From the NCBI GenBank assembly GCA_019119895.1, contig DWWD01000042.1, forward strand, positions 1 to 64,000: a stretch of DNA of 64,000 bases. The letters run 5' to 3'. The first letter of the stretch is position 1, and each line of letters starts with the position of its first letter. The DNA comes from Candidatus Anaerostipes avistercoris (GTDB taxonomy: Bacteria > Bacillota > Clostridia > Lachnospirales > Lachnospiraceae). Both the position numbers and the translations under genes were made by a program. This document shows, in pieces, positions 39,536 through 48,980 of this stretch. The notes under the pieces were generated by a model, which worked only from the letters and a program-made list of their open reading frames with translations, searched no databases and had not been told where the DNA came from.

Positions 39536-41533
39536 TTATTTTGTTAACATTTCCATAATTTCATTGCTGCGGGCGATGAATTTTGTCATGGTTTCCGGCT
39601 CTAATGGTTTGTGGCTTAACATTGCCAGATCATAGAGCTGTTCACAGATGATCTTGGCGTTGTCAGCATCTCCGTGTTCAAACAGATACTGAACCAGAGT
39701 ATTATTGGCATTTAAAGTCAGGGATTCCTGATTTCCGCCGAACATACCTGGATCCATGCCAGGCATTCCGTACATCTTCATCATATCCTGCATACGTCTG
39801 CTGTCTTCGGAAAGCGTAATAATAGAAGAAATCTTTGCGTCTTTTAACTTTTCTACATGAACGTCCAGATTGTCTTTGCCAAGGGTCTTGCGGAACAGAT
39901 CGGTCAGCGCCTTGGTAATGTCTTCCAGTTCCTTCTCGTCGGTTTCTTCTTTCAGAGCGTCTTCCACGTCGGCGTCGATTCGTTTGAACTTAATGTGCTG
40001 GTTCTGCTGTTCAATCTGTGTGATGAAGGCAGAATCAATGTTAGTGTTCAGGATAACAGCGTCCATTCCCTGCTCTTTGAACATGTTGATGTACTGGCTC
40101 TGCTGTACTTCGTCGGTAATGTAGTAAAGCGTTGTCACATCATCATCGTTTGCCGGCGCAGGCACCAGATCGCTTAAAGTCACATATTTGTGATCCATGT
40201 TCTTAAACAGGATGTAATCCTTGATTTTTTCAGCAAATTTCTGATCCCGGATAAAGCCGTATTTAATGAATGGGCTGATATCATCCCAGTATTTTTCGTA
40301 AGATTCACGGTCGGTCTTGCACATACCGGTTAATTTATCCGCCACTTTCTTTGTGATGTAGCTGGAAATTTTCTGTACAAATCCGTCATTCTGCAGAGCG
40401 CTTCTGGATACATTCAGAGGGAGATCAGGACAGTCAATTACACCTTTCAGCAGCATCAGGAACTCAGGAATGACTTCCTTGATATTATCAGCGATAAACA
40501 CCTGATTGTTGTATAATTTAATGGTTCCCTCGATAGAATCATATTCCGTATTGATCTGAGGGAAATATAAGATTCCTTTCAGATTAAACGGATAATCCAT
40601 GTTCAGATGGATCCAGAACAGAGGATCTTTAAAGTCATGGAATACTTTGTGATAGAATTCCCTGTATTCTTCGTCGGTGCACTCGTTCGGGCGTTTCATC
40701 CACAGTGGATGGGTATCGCTCAGAGAAACCGGACGTTTATTGATCTTGACCATTTCTCTTGCAGGAGAGATTTCCACCGTTTCTTTGGTGCCGTCCTCTT
40801 TTTCACGCTCTTCTGTTCTGGCATCCTCATGGATGTGTTCTACGACAACGTCATCTTCTTTCAGATCTTCTTCCGGAATGGTCTCATATTCCTGTTCTTT
40901 GCCTTCTATGGATACGAAGATTTCCGTCGGCATGAAAGAGCAGTATTTTTCAATGACTTCGCGGGCGCGGTATTCGTTGGCGAATTCCGTGCTTTCTTCG
41001 TTCAGGAACAGGGTGATTTCCGTACCTACATCGGATTTGCTTCCTGTTTTCATTGTATATTCGGTGCCGCCGTCACATTCCCAGTGAACAGGCTCAGCCC
41101 CTTCTTTATAAGAAAGTGTATCAATATGAACTTCATCGGCTACCATGAAAGCGGAATAGAAACCAAGGCCGAAATGTCCGATGATCTGATCTCCTTCTGT
41201 CTTATCTTTGTATTTCTCCAGGAATTCGGTAGCGCCGGAAAAAGCAATTTGTGTAATGTATTCTTCTACTTCATCGGCAGTCATACCAAGACCGGTATCT
41301 GTGAATTTCAAAGTCTTCTTCTCAGAATCCAGAATCACTTCTACCTTATTTTTATGGCCTTCCGGATAAGTATACTCACCCATCATGCTCAGTTTGTTCA
41401 GCTTGGTGATCGCGTCACATCCATTAGAGATCATTTCACGAAAGAAAATGTCATGATCAGAATACAGCCATTTCTTTATGATCGGAAAAATATTTTCACT
41501 GTTAATAGAAAGATTTCCACGTTTTTCAGCCAT
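39536..41533 (-). CDS. htpG: Molecular chaperone HtpG (Hsp90)
   Basis: Cytosolic ATP-dependent chaperone, 665 aa. The GHKL ATPase N-domain has REMISNGCDAITKLNKL, DTGLGMTADEV and IIGHFGLGFYSAFMVAD. The middle domain has RRPVSL-like KRPVSLSDTHPLW and NVSRSALQND, and a C-terminal dimerisation domain follows. The start is the ATG at 41533 with AAAGGAG upstream; the frame remains open further 5' but without a site. Its promoter lies under a CIRCE element. Confidence 0.97.
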   Translation of the reverse strand: MAEKRGNLSINSENIFPIIKKWLYSDHDIFFREMISNGCDAITKLNKLSMMGEYTYPEGHKNKVEVILDSEKKTLKFTDTGLGMTADEVEEYITQIAFSGATEFLEKYKDKTEGDQIIGHFGLGFYSAFMVADEVHIDTLSYKEGAEPVHWECDGGTEYTMKTGSKSDVGTEITLFLNEESTEFANEYRAREVIEKYCSFMPTEIFVSIEGKEQEYETIPEEDLKEDDVVVEHIHEDARTEEREKEDGTKETVEISPAREMVKINKRPVSLSDTHPLWMKRPNECTDEEYREFYHKVFHDFKDPLFWIHLNMDYPFNLKGILYFPQINTEYDSIEGTIKLYNNQVFIADNIKEVIPEFLMLLKGVIDCPDLPLNVSRSALQNDGFVQKISSYITKKVADKLTGMCKTDRESYEKYWDDISPFIKYGFIRDQKFAEKIKDYILFKNMDHKYVTLSDLVPAPANDDDVTTLYYITDEVQQSQYINMFKEQGMDAVILNTNIDSAFITQIEQQNQHIKFKRIDADVEDALKEETDEKELEDITKALTDLFRKTLGKDNLDVHVEKLKDAKISSIITLSEDSRRMQDMMKMYGMPGMDPGMFGGNQESLTLNANNTLVQYLFEHGDADNAKIICEQLYDLAMLSHKPLEPETMTKFIARSNEIMEMLTK

Positions 41534-41607
41534 GTTATTACACTCCTTTATATTGATTTTTTTCATTCTGTGTTCTATCTGATATAGGACAACGTCCCAT
41601 AACAGGT

Positions 41608-41636
41608 ATTGTAGAACCAATTTGGCATAAAGTCAA
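41608..41636 (-). promoter_or_regulatory. htpG promoter
   Basis: Minus strand: -35 TTGACT (41631-41636), 17-bp spacer, -10 TACAAT (41608-41613). A housekeeping-type promoter with CIRCE 7 bp upstream of the -35. Confidence 0.8.
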
Positions 41637-41643
41637 GAGAAAA

Positions 41644-41670
41644 TTAGCACTCAATAAAAAAGAGTGCTAA
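41644..41670. promoter_or_regulatory. CIRCE element (HrcA operator)
   Basis: Perfect TTAGCACTC-N9-GAGTGCTAA (41644-41652 and 41662-41670). This is the binding site of the heat-shock repressor HrcA. In Bacillus subtilis CIRCE controls groE and dnaK but not htpG, so this htpG appears to belong to the HrcA regulon in this organism. Confidence 0.95.
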
Positions 41671-41790
41671 CAATATTAAAATTTTACAAAAACCGGAAAT
41701 GTTTTACCTGTATTTAACGTAAATATGATATGCGATTGACCTGCCTTTTTTATAATAGAGAAATCACAGAGAAGGAGAAGGAAAAAAGAA

Positions 41791-43110
41791 GTGGAATTTA
41801 CAGCAGAATGGCTGCCGGAAGCTCAGTTATGGGAAACAAAGAACTATGGCAGATATGATGAAGTTGATTATATCAGAACATTTCTGGGGCGCGACCAGGC
41901 GTATATCCCCGTGAAAAATGTTCTGATTTTTGAGACCGCAAAAGGTCATTACCGGGCGAATCCTTTCATGAAACAGACCGTAGATTCGCTTCATTATAAT
42001 CAGATTGAAATCATTGCGTTTGACCAGGGAGAACTGGGAGGGGAAGATGACTACAGGAACATTCTCTCTCAATGCGGGTATCCTTATATCGAAAAGTTCG
42101 CGATTCCGTCCTCTTTTGGAAAGAAGAACTGCGGGTTTAAGTTCTTCCAGGCGGCGGTTGAAACGTACAGCCCGGGAAAGAAAAAATATGGAATGATTTC
42201 CAACACAATCGTTCCGTTTGCCATGGCGAAACATGTGGATTTCCTTATGTATACCTCACCTGATCTTTATCCGCAGCGGTATTATCTGGGCAGAAAAACC
42301 AGAGAAGAAGAGCGGACGTTTGAAAACTTTATCAATGAACAGTTATTTAACGGAACCGTAAAAGAATCCCGGGGCTATCATTTCGGATATGCGTTTGAGG
42401 GGATTCTTATGTATGCGTTCTGTCAATTTCTGAAGAAAAGGATGAAGGAAGAAAATGCTTCCCGGATTTATTTCACTGCTGCATCCGGCACAGCTTTTCA
42501 GGCTTATTCCATGCTTTATCCGGAAGATGAGCTGGAGACTCTCTATGCCTGGAGCCAGACCCGGAGAGATGGTGAGCTGGAACAGTATATGAAAAACAGA
42601 AAAGAAAAGAAGGGAATCATCGGTGATTTTTCTCTGGATCAGGACTGGAAATCTTATCTGGAAAGTCAGATGGGAGAGAGACTTCTGGTTGTGAATCTTC
42701 AGGATCTGTTTCAGCCGGAAAATGTAAAGAAATATGGAAATGTGATCGATCAGGCAGTTTCCATGGTGCAGGAAAATAACTTCTTTGTAGCGGAGTATAA
42801 GAATGGACTCCCGGTATGGGGACAGAAAAAGACCGGTATACGGAAACTGAGAAACGGACAGGAAATCCAGAGAGGGATGATGGGATTTGTTACACAATTT
42901 GATGCTTTCCGAAAACAGACAGGATGGGAAAAAACGGTCTGCGGAAAAGAAGATGTGCGTTTCATAGGCAGAGTTTTAAAATACGCATTTAATGAAGGGC
43001 AGCGAAAGAAGCGCCATATGAAACCTGCGCAGGCTCTGATCCAGTCAAGAGCGGCGAAATGGGGCGTGCGGCAGTTAAAGAAGATTTACCGGAGGATAAG
43101 AAAACGATGA
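41791..43110 (+). CDS. Degenerate HAD-related protein of the glycan cluster
   Basis: 439 aa, soluble, first gene of the six-gene cluster. By eye it aligns with the two-domain HAD protein at 47022, but the catalytic parts are lost. The expected FDIFDT motif reads LIFETAKG, and the GDNPTVDVEMA motif reads ISNTIVPFAMA. The C-terminal part (about 225-370, RIYFTAASGTAFQAY to MMGFVTQFDAF) matches the second domain of that protein. A pseudo-enzyme or binding partner is therefore more likely than a phosphatase. The C-terminal 45 residues are very basic. ATGA overlap with the next gene. Function unknown. Confidence 0.65.
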   Translation: MEFTAEWLPEAQLWETKNYGRYDEVDYIRTFLGRDQAYIPVKNVLIFETAKGHYRANPFMKQTVDSLHYNQIEIIAFDQGELGGEDDYRNILSQCGYPYIEKFAIPSSFGKKNCGFKFFQAAVETYSPGKKKYGMISNTIVPFAMAKHVDFLMYTSPDLYPQRYYLGRKTREEERTFENFINEQLFNGTVKESRGYHFGYAFEGILMYAFCQFLKKRMKEENASRIYFTAASGTAFQAYSMLYPEDELETLYAWSQTRRDGELEQYMKNRKEKKGIIGDFSLDQDWKSYLESQMGERLLVVNLQDLFQPENVKKYGNVIDQAVSMVQENNFFVAEYKNGLPVWGQKKTGIRKLRNGQEIQRGMMGFVTQFDAFRKQTGWEKTVCGKEDVRFIGRVLKYAFNEGQRKKRHMKPAQALIQSRAAKWGVRQLKKIYRRIRKR

Positions 43111-44798
43111 TTCTATACATAGGAGCGTCCATTTACCATATTTTATGTTTCAGTCTCCATAAATTGATCTTTCATCCGGAGGAAAAAGCGGTTCTGGTCA
43201 TTTGTGACAATATATTTTCCAAAAGCGGAATGGAGGAATTGAAAGCGGATATTGATGAGGCGGATATTTTTTCAAGGACCATCATTCTTCATTATATCGA
43301 AGGAGCCTACAATAATCCGTATGTGTTAACAGAAACGTCTGACGCAGAGCAGATTGACAAATATATTGCCTGGAATGAACAGTGGATCGAACAATGGATG
43401 GCGAAGAACAAACTGGATCTCAGCCAGATGACAGAATGTAACACAGCCATTGATCACAGACATTTCGGGCTGTATCTGCTGTCAAAGAAAATTCCATATC
43501 AGTATTTTGAGGACGGAAACGGTCTGCTTTCCAGGGAGCAGGTACAGATGGAATTCCACAAAAAATCCCAGTATGCATCCTACGCAGTGACGAAACGGCT
43601 GCACGCTCTGGGAAACAGCAGTTATGTAACGAAGCGGTATGCCAATGCCAGTGCGCAGGTTCCGGGCTTTTATGATGAGAAAATGGAAGACTTCAATGTC
43701 ATTTCGCTGTTTGCGGGACTGAAGAGTAAGGACAAAGACAGGCTGCTTAAGATGTTTCACGCAGAAAAAATCACACTTCCGGACGCCAAGGGCGCTCCGG
43801 TGCTGTATCTGACCCGGTATGTCAGGTATCTGCAGAAACCGACGATACAAAACCATCATTATCTTTCCGCCATGATCCTGGATCTGTTTGCGGGAGATCA
43901 TCTGGTGGTCATAAAGCCTCATCCGAGAGATTTTTCCGGAAGATACCGGGATTTGTTTCCGGACGCAGTGGTGCTGGACAAGCATTTTCCGTCGGAACTT
44001 CTGCCGTTTTTGTATGACGGCAGGTTCCATAAAATCATTACCATCGGCTCTACAGCCATTGACGCTCTGGAAGAAGACACCAGGGAAATTATCAAACTGG
44101 AAGAGGGATTTGAACATAAGATAGATTCCGTATTTGAATATGCAGCGGCGGTTCAGGCGGTAAAAGAACTGTATCCGGAACTGAAAGAAGAAGAAATCGC
44201 CGCGGCAGGATGTCTTGGAGAACTTTTGGATCCCCTCTGCAGAGATGTGCTGGGCTTTGCCATACCGCAGGCAGAAGAAGGACGGCATTATAAAGTTGTG
44301 TTAGCCGATGAGATCACAGGGCCGGTTCCGGAGGCGGATGTGGTCCTGTACCTGAATACAGCTCAGGATTTCAGATTTGCTGACAGGAAACCGGATATTT
44401 TTAAGAAAATGGCGCTGATCGGCGTTTCCGTCCGCAGCATATCCGGAGACAGTCTGGAAAAAGCCAAAGACACGGCAGTTCTGGCGGACGCCGTAAAAGA
44501 AGAAGACAGGGAAGCGCTGGAACGGTTCCGGTTCCAAAAGGAATTTTCCAGAGCAGGTCTTGTCATGGATGTTGGATATGAAACGAGAGAAGAAAAAGAA
44601 TATGGAAAGATTATGGCAGAAATCCTGTGGATCAGCCGAAAAAAAGAAACAGAACAAAACGGACGGCTCTGTCTCCCGCCCCGCCGGAGAAATGTCTCCC
44701 GGGAGGATGTGGAGGCGCTCCGTCAGTTATGTTCTGTCATAAAGAAGGAGGAAGAAACCGATGAAAACCATCGCATTCGTACCAATGAAACTGAATAA
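43107..44798 (+). CDS. Polysialyltransferase-like glycosyltransferase
   Basis: 563 aa from ATG 43107, which overlaps the previous stop (ATGA); GGAGG lies upstream. The N-terminus ILYIGASIYHILCFSLHKL and the segments VVIKPHPRDFSGRY, FPSELLPFLYDG and IGSTAIDALE are the pattern of the capsular polysialyltransferase / GT52-like families: the His in KPHPRD and the E-L after PS are catalytic-type residues. It should transfer a CMP-linked sugar acid to a growing glycan, which fits the CMP-synthetase gene behind it. The C-terminal 150 residues are an extra domain. Paralogue of 48981. The 3' end overlaps the next gene by 38 bases. Confidence 0.7.
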   Translation: MILYIGASIYHILCFSLHKLIFHPEEKAVLVICDNIFSKSGMEELKADIDEADIFSRTIILHYIEGAYNNPYVLTETSDAEQIDKYIAWNEQWIEQWMAKNKLDLSQMTECNTAIDHRHFGLYLLSKKIPYQYFEDGNGLLSREQVQMEFHKKSQYASYAVTKRLHALGNSSYVTKRYANASAQVPGFYDEKMEDFNVISLFAGLKSKDKDRLLKMFHAEKITLPDAKGAPVLYLTRYVRYLQKPTIQNHHYLSAMILDLFAGDHLVVIKPHPRDFSGRYRDLFPDAVVLDKHFPSELLPFLYDGRFHKIITIGSTAIDALEEDTREIIKLEEGFEHKIDSVFEYAAAVQAVKELYPELKEEEIAAAGCLGELLDPLCRDVLGFAIPQAEEGRHYKVVLADEITGPVPEADVVLYLNTAQDFRFADRKPDIFKKMALIGVSVRSISGDSLEKAKDTAVLADAVKEEDREALERFRFQKEFSRAGLVMDVGYETREEKEYGKIMAEILWISRKKETEQNGRLCLPPRRRNVSREDVEALRQLCSVIKKEEETDENHRIRTNETE

Positions 44799-45432
44799 TG
44801 AAAGGCTTCCGGGAAAGAATACCAAATCGTTCACCCACGGAAAGCCTTTGTGCAAATATATTTTGGATACCCTTAAAAAAGTAAAGGAAGTGGATGAGAT
44901 TTATGTGTACTGCTCTGATCCGTCCATTCTTCTCTATCTTCCGAAAAAAATCAAATTTCTGAGAAGGGATCCGGCTCTGGATGGAAGCCAGGTAAAAATC
45001 AATGAGGTGCTGAAAGCCTTTGCGAAGGATGTGCCGGCGGACATTTATGTGCTGGCTCACGCCACGGCGCCTTTCATAAAAGCGGAAACTATTTCCAGAG
45101 GAGTGAAAGCAGTGCAGTCCGGGGAATATGATTCCGCGCTTACGGTATTCCGTCAGCAGGATTTCTTCTGGATGGATGGAAAACCATGGAATTATGATAC
45201 AAAAGAAATTCCGAGGACCCAGGATCTTAAGCCTTTGTACCGGGAGACAACAGGGTTGTATATTTATGAAAGCCGTCTGATCATCGAGGAAAACAGAAGG
45301 ATCGGAGAGAAGCCGCTGCTTCTGGAAGCAGACTGGGAAGAAGCGGTGGACATCAATAATCCGGAAGATTTTGTGATCGCGGACGCTATTTACAACCATT
45401 GCATCAGAAAAGGAGAAAAGGTCTATGAATAA
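44761..45432 (+). CDS. CMP-sugar-acid synthetase (NeuA/acylneuraminate cytidylyltransferase family)
   Basis: 223 aa. Family cues: the N-terminal CTP loop FVPMKLNNERLPGKNTKSF (R-L-P-x-K-N), VYCSDPSI, the ATAPF segment at 102-106 after LAHATAPF, and ETTGLYIYESRLI with EEAVDINNPEDFVIAD near the end. The family activates sialic, legionaminic or other 2-keto sugar acids with CTP. No sialic-acid synthase (NeuB) is nearby, so the acid may come from the aldolase at 45425. AAGGAGG lies 10 bases before the ATG, inside the 43107 gene. Confidence 0.82.
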   Translation: MKTIAFVPMKLNNERLPGKNTKSFTHGKPLCKYILDTLKKVKEVDEIYVYCSDPSILLYLPKKIKFLRRDPALDGSQVKINEVLKAFAKDVPADIYVLAHATAPFIKAETISRGVKAVQSGEYDSALTVFRQQDFFWMDGKPWNYDTKEIPRTQDLKPLYRETTGLYIYESRLIIEENRRIGEKPLLLEADWEEAVDINNPEDFVIADAIYNHCIRKGEKVYE

Positions 45433-47044
45433 AGTATCAGTGCTGGATTGTACGTTGAGGGACGGGGGATATGTCAATGACTTCAATTTTTCCAAAGGAA
45501 CGATCAAAACAGTCATCAACAAACTGGGACAGGCACATATTGATATCATTGAATGCGGATTCATAAGGGACACAGAGTACGATGAAAATCGTTCTGTTTT
45601 CAGCCAGGTGGAGCAGATCACGCCGTTTATCACCCCGAAAAAGAAGAAATCCATGTATGTGGGGATGATCGTCACCGGGACCATTTCAGCATCTAAAATT
45701 TCTCCGAGAACAAAGGATACCATCGATGGAATTCGAATCACATTCCACAAAAAGGAAATGGACGAGGCGTTTTCTCTCGGATATGCTCTGATGGACAAGG
45801 GATATGAGGTGTTTATGCAGCCGGTGGGAACGACGACATACACCGACGCGGAAATACTTGCTCTGGTAGACCGGATCAATGAGATGAAGCCGTTTGCGTT
45901 TTATCTGGTAGATACCCTTGGAAAACTCTATGCCAAACAGCTGCTGAAATTATTCTACCTGGTGGATGATAACCTGGATGAGGATATTGCCATCGGATAT
46001 CATTCTCACAACAATCTTCAGCTGGCATTTTCCAACGCCCAGGAACTGATCGCCGGCAGCGGCAAGAGAAATCTCCTGATCGACGCGTCTATTCTCGGAA
46101 TGGGAAGAGGAGCGGGAAATCTGTGTACGGAAATCCTGACTCAGTACATCAACGAAAATATGGAATACCGCTATCATACGGAACTGCTGATCGAGCTGAT
46201 GGATGAATACATCAGTCCGATTTCCTATATTCATCCCTGGGGATACAGCGCAGGATATTTCCTGGCCGCCACAAATAACTGTCATCCGAATTATGTTGGA
46301 TTTCTGCTGAACAAGCAGACACTGAATGTCAAAAGGATTTATCAGGTGCTGAAGGAAATTCCGGAAGAAGAAAGAGCGCTCTACAATGAGAAACTGATCG
46401 ATTCCCTGTATCAGAAATTTCAGGAAAATGAAATCGATGATACTCAGACCGTAGAGGAATTAAAAGAAATGCTGAAAGGCAAGAAGATTCTGATTACGGC
46501 TCCGGGAAAAAGCATGATGGATGAAAAGGACAGAATCCAGAGCCTGATCGAACAGGTGGATATGTTCATTATTTGTGTCAACAGCATTCCGGATTATATT
46601 ACCCCGGATCTTCTGTTTATCAGTAACCAGAAACGTTTCCATCAGATCAAGAAAGATTACGGACTCAAGAATCTTCCGTGTCCTGTGGCAGCAACCTCCA
46701 ATATTGACGCAGGAAAATCTGTGAAATACATGGTAAACTATTCAGAGCTGACCATGTCAGACGCCATGATTTCCGATAACGCGTGTCTGATGCTGTTTAA
46801 TCTTCTGATGAAAATGGGAGTGGACGAAATCAACGTCGTAGGATTTGACGGATACCACACAAATGTGGAGAGAAATTATTATGCGCAGAATCTGATCAAT
46901 AACACCGACAGAGAAAAGCTGAGACAGATTAATAAGCATATTCAAAAATATATGGAGAGAATTGAATCTCATATGCAGGTAAATTATCTGACAGAATCCA
47001 TGTACGATAGGAGCAGAAATCATGTACAGCAAATTCAAGAATAA
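45425..47044 (+). CDS. DRE-TIM aldolase fused to a C-terminal Rossmann-like domain
   Basis: 539 aa. Residues 1-~290 are an HMGL-like DRE-TIM barrel: LDCTLRDGG (D8, R12, D13), metal ligands H193 and H195 in GYHSHNNLQLA, and GMGRGAGN. The closest well-known activity is 4-hydroxy-2-oxovalerate aldolase, i.e. pyruvate plus an aldehyde. Residues ~348-530 form a second domain beginning KKILITAPGKSMMDEKDRI, an LITAPGxS loop resembling DUF115/MptE-like domains of surface glycan genes. In context it may build the 2-keto acid used by the CMP-synthetase. Overlaps both neighbours (8 and 23 bases). Confidence 0.75.
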   Translation: MNKVSVLDCTLRDGGYVNDFNFSKGTIKTVINKLGQAHIDIIECGFIRDTEYDENRSVFSQVEQITPFITPKKKKSMYVGMIVTGTISASKISPRTKDTIDGIRITFHKKEMDEAFSLGYALMDKGYEVFMQPVGTTTYTDAEILALVDRINEMKPFAFYLVDTLGKLYAKQLLKLFYLVDDNLDEDIAIGYHSHNNLQLAFSNAQELIAGSGKRNLLIDASILGMGRGAGNLCTEILTQYINENMEYRYHTELLIELMDEYISPISYIHPWGYSAGYFLAATNNCHPNYVGFLLNKQTLNVKRIYQVLKEIPEEERALYNEKLIDSLYQKFQENEIDDTQTVEELKEMLKGKKILITAPGKSMMDEKDRIQSLIEQVDMFIICVNSIPDYITPDLLFISNQKRFHQIKKDYGLKNLPCPVAATSNIDAGKSVKYMVNYSELTMSDAMISDNACLMLFNLLMKMGVDEINVVGFDGYHTNVERNYYAQNLINNTDREKLRQINKHIQKYMERIESHMQVNYLTESMYDRSRNHVQQIQE

Positions 47045-48980
47045 AGTAAAGAATAAGATAAAAACAATCGGCAAGAGAATTCTTGGGATGGAGCAGTCCA
47101 AAGAAATCATTTCCACGGAGAAATCCGGAAGAGTGAAATCCACGGTCCTCGCAAGAAGGCTTCTGGATTATGATGTAATTTCTTTCGATATTTTTGATAC
47201 GCTGATCCTGCGCACATTGTCAAAACCGACCGATGTGTTTATGTCTGTGGGACAGAAACTGGGAATGTTAAATTACACGACCATGCGCCGGGAAATGGAA
47301 TTCCGGCTGAGAGATGAAAAAGAAGCAGAAACCGGCAGCAGGGAAGTGACATTTGAAGAAATCTATGAGGAAATGGAAAAATACTGCGGCGTGGACGCAG
47401 AACTGGGCATGCAGGAGGAATTTCAGGCAGAATTGAAATACTGTATTGCAAATCCGTATATGCAAGAAGTCTTTAACCTCCTGAAAAGTTACGGCAAGAC
47501 AATTATCATCGTATCCGACATGTATTTTTCAAAGAAATGGATGACGAAACTCCTGTCATCCTGTGGATATGAGGGATATGATGAATTGTTCATATCCTGT
47601 GAGCACGGATTCAGCAAACGATCCGGAAAATTGTATCAGATTGTTTCCGAAAAGTATCTGAATGGGCGCAGCGTGATCCACGTGGGAGATAATCCTACCG
47701 TAGATGTGGAAATGGCGGAAAAACAGGGATGGAAATCTTTCTTTTATGAAGATATTCATACCAGAGGAAAGAAATACCGTCCGTCACTGATGTCTTCTTC
47801 TGTGGGAAGCGCTTACCGGGCGGTCGTAAATATCAAAATGCAATCCGGCGCCTTCGAATCAGAGAAGGAAAAAGATCTGGCCTATCAGTACGGCTATATT
47901 AACGGAGGAATCCTGATTCTTGGATATGTCCAGTGGATCCACCGTCAGGCGAAAGAAGAAAATATGGACAAAGTTCTGTTTATTGCCAGAGACGGATGGA
48001 TCATGAAGCAGGTGTACGATTACCTGTATGACGATATTCCGTCTGAGTATGTCTATCTGTCCAGAAATGCGGCATTGAAAATGACATGCGATTATAACCG
48101 CTATGAACTGTTCCGTCAGTTTGTAGAACGAAGAGTGGATTCAGAGAAACCGTATACGATCCGGGATGTTCTGATTTCCATGGAGCTTGGAAGCATTCTT
48201 CCGCTGCTGGAAAAAGACGGAATCCGCACAGAAGATGTCGTAGACACAAAGGAAAAGGCAGAAAAGGTAAAAGAAATGCTTCTGGACTGCTGGGAGCATG
48301 TTTCTGCGGTATATGAATCCTCTGCAGAGGCCTTCCATCAGTATATGGAACCAATCCTCGCAGGCTGCCATCATGTGGCCGCTGTGGATACCGGATGGCG
48401 CGGAACCTGCCCGGCTGCCATGAAATATATGGTGGAGAAAAAGTGGAAGGAAGACTGCAGAGTCACGGGAATGATGATGGGATCCTGCAAATATAAGTTT
48501 AACAATACCATTCCGCTGATCGGAGACGGGTCCATACGAACCTATCTGTTTTCTCCGCAGCACAACGATCATCTGGCAAGATTCCATTACAACAAGAATT
48601 TGATCCACAATACCTGTATTGAATTTATCACAACGGCGCCGCACCCGTCTGTGACCAGCTTCGTAAAGGGCGCCGACGGCAATTATGAAATCCGGTTTGA
48701 GTATCCGGAGCAGGAAAATTATGAAATGACAGAAAACATTCATCAGGGCGTGCTGGATTTTGTCAAAGATTACAGAAAATATCACGGAGATTCACCGCTG
48801 TTCTGGGAAATCCCGGCGCTGGACGCTTACTGGCCGATCCGTTTCGCCATGGAAAGACGGTTTGAAACCGTCATTAAGAAAGCCTTCGGCAATTATGTTT
48901 ATAACAAGTATGTGGGCGGACTGGAAGGAAAAAGAGATATGGATACCTTTTTGGATATGTGCAGAAAGGAGGGGGTATAA
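47022..48980 (+). CDS. Two-domain HAD-family protein of the glycan cluster
   Basis: 652 aa. The HAD domain (about 45-245) has motif I ISFDIFDTLILR, motif II IVSDMYFS and motif III HVGDNPTVDVEMAEKQG. A second domain (about 295-520) begins DKVLFIARDGWIMKQVYDYL with LSRNAAL and ends with VDTGWRGTCPAAMKYM. Large proteins of this type occur in clostridial surface-polysaccharide loci; the reaction is unknown, perhaps phosphate removal or transfer on a glycan. AGGAG precedes the ATG. The stop abuts the next start (TAAATG). Confidence 0.75.
   Translation: MYSKFKNKVKNKIKTIGKRILGMEQSKEIISTEKSGRVKSTVLARRLLDYDVISFDIFDTLILRTLSKPTDVFMSVGQKLGMLNYTTMRREMEFRLRDEKEAETGSREVTFEEIYEEMEKYCGVDAELGMQEEFQAELKYCIANPYMQEVFNLLKSYGKTIIIVSDMYFSKKWMTKLLSSCGYEGYDELFISCEHGFSKRSGKLYQIVSEKYLNGRSVIHVGDNPTVDVEMAEKQGWKSFFYEDIHTRGKKYRPSLMSSSVGSAYRAVVNIKMQSGAFESEKEKDLAYQYGYINGGILILGYVQWIHRQAKEENMDKVLFIARDGWIMKQVYDYLYDDIPSEYVYLSRNAALKMTCDYNRYELFRQFVERRVDSEKPYTIRDVLISMELGSILPLLEKDGIRTEDVVDTKEKAEKVKEMLLDCWEHVSAVYESSAEAFHQYMEPILAGCHHVAAVDTGWRGTCPAAMKYMVEKKWKEDCRVTGMMMGSCKYKFNNTIPLIGDGSIRTYLFSPQHNDHLARFHYNKNLIHNTCIEFITTAPHPSVTSFVKGADGNYEIRFEYPEQENYEMTENIHQGVLDFVKDYRKYHGDSPLFWEIPALDAYWPIRFAMERRFETVIKKAFGNYVYNKYVGGLEGKRDMDTFLDMCRKEGV

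Noticed and set aside
40607-41587. 326-codon open frame on the plus strand opposite htpG
   Set aside because: Antisense shadow of htpG; composition rich in Phe/His/Cys with no family motif, no ribosome site.
43482-44288. 268-codon minus-strand frame in the glycan cluster
   Set aside because: Shadow of the polysialyltransferase-like gene; codon pattern and context favour the plus frame.
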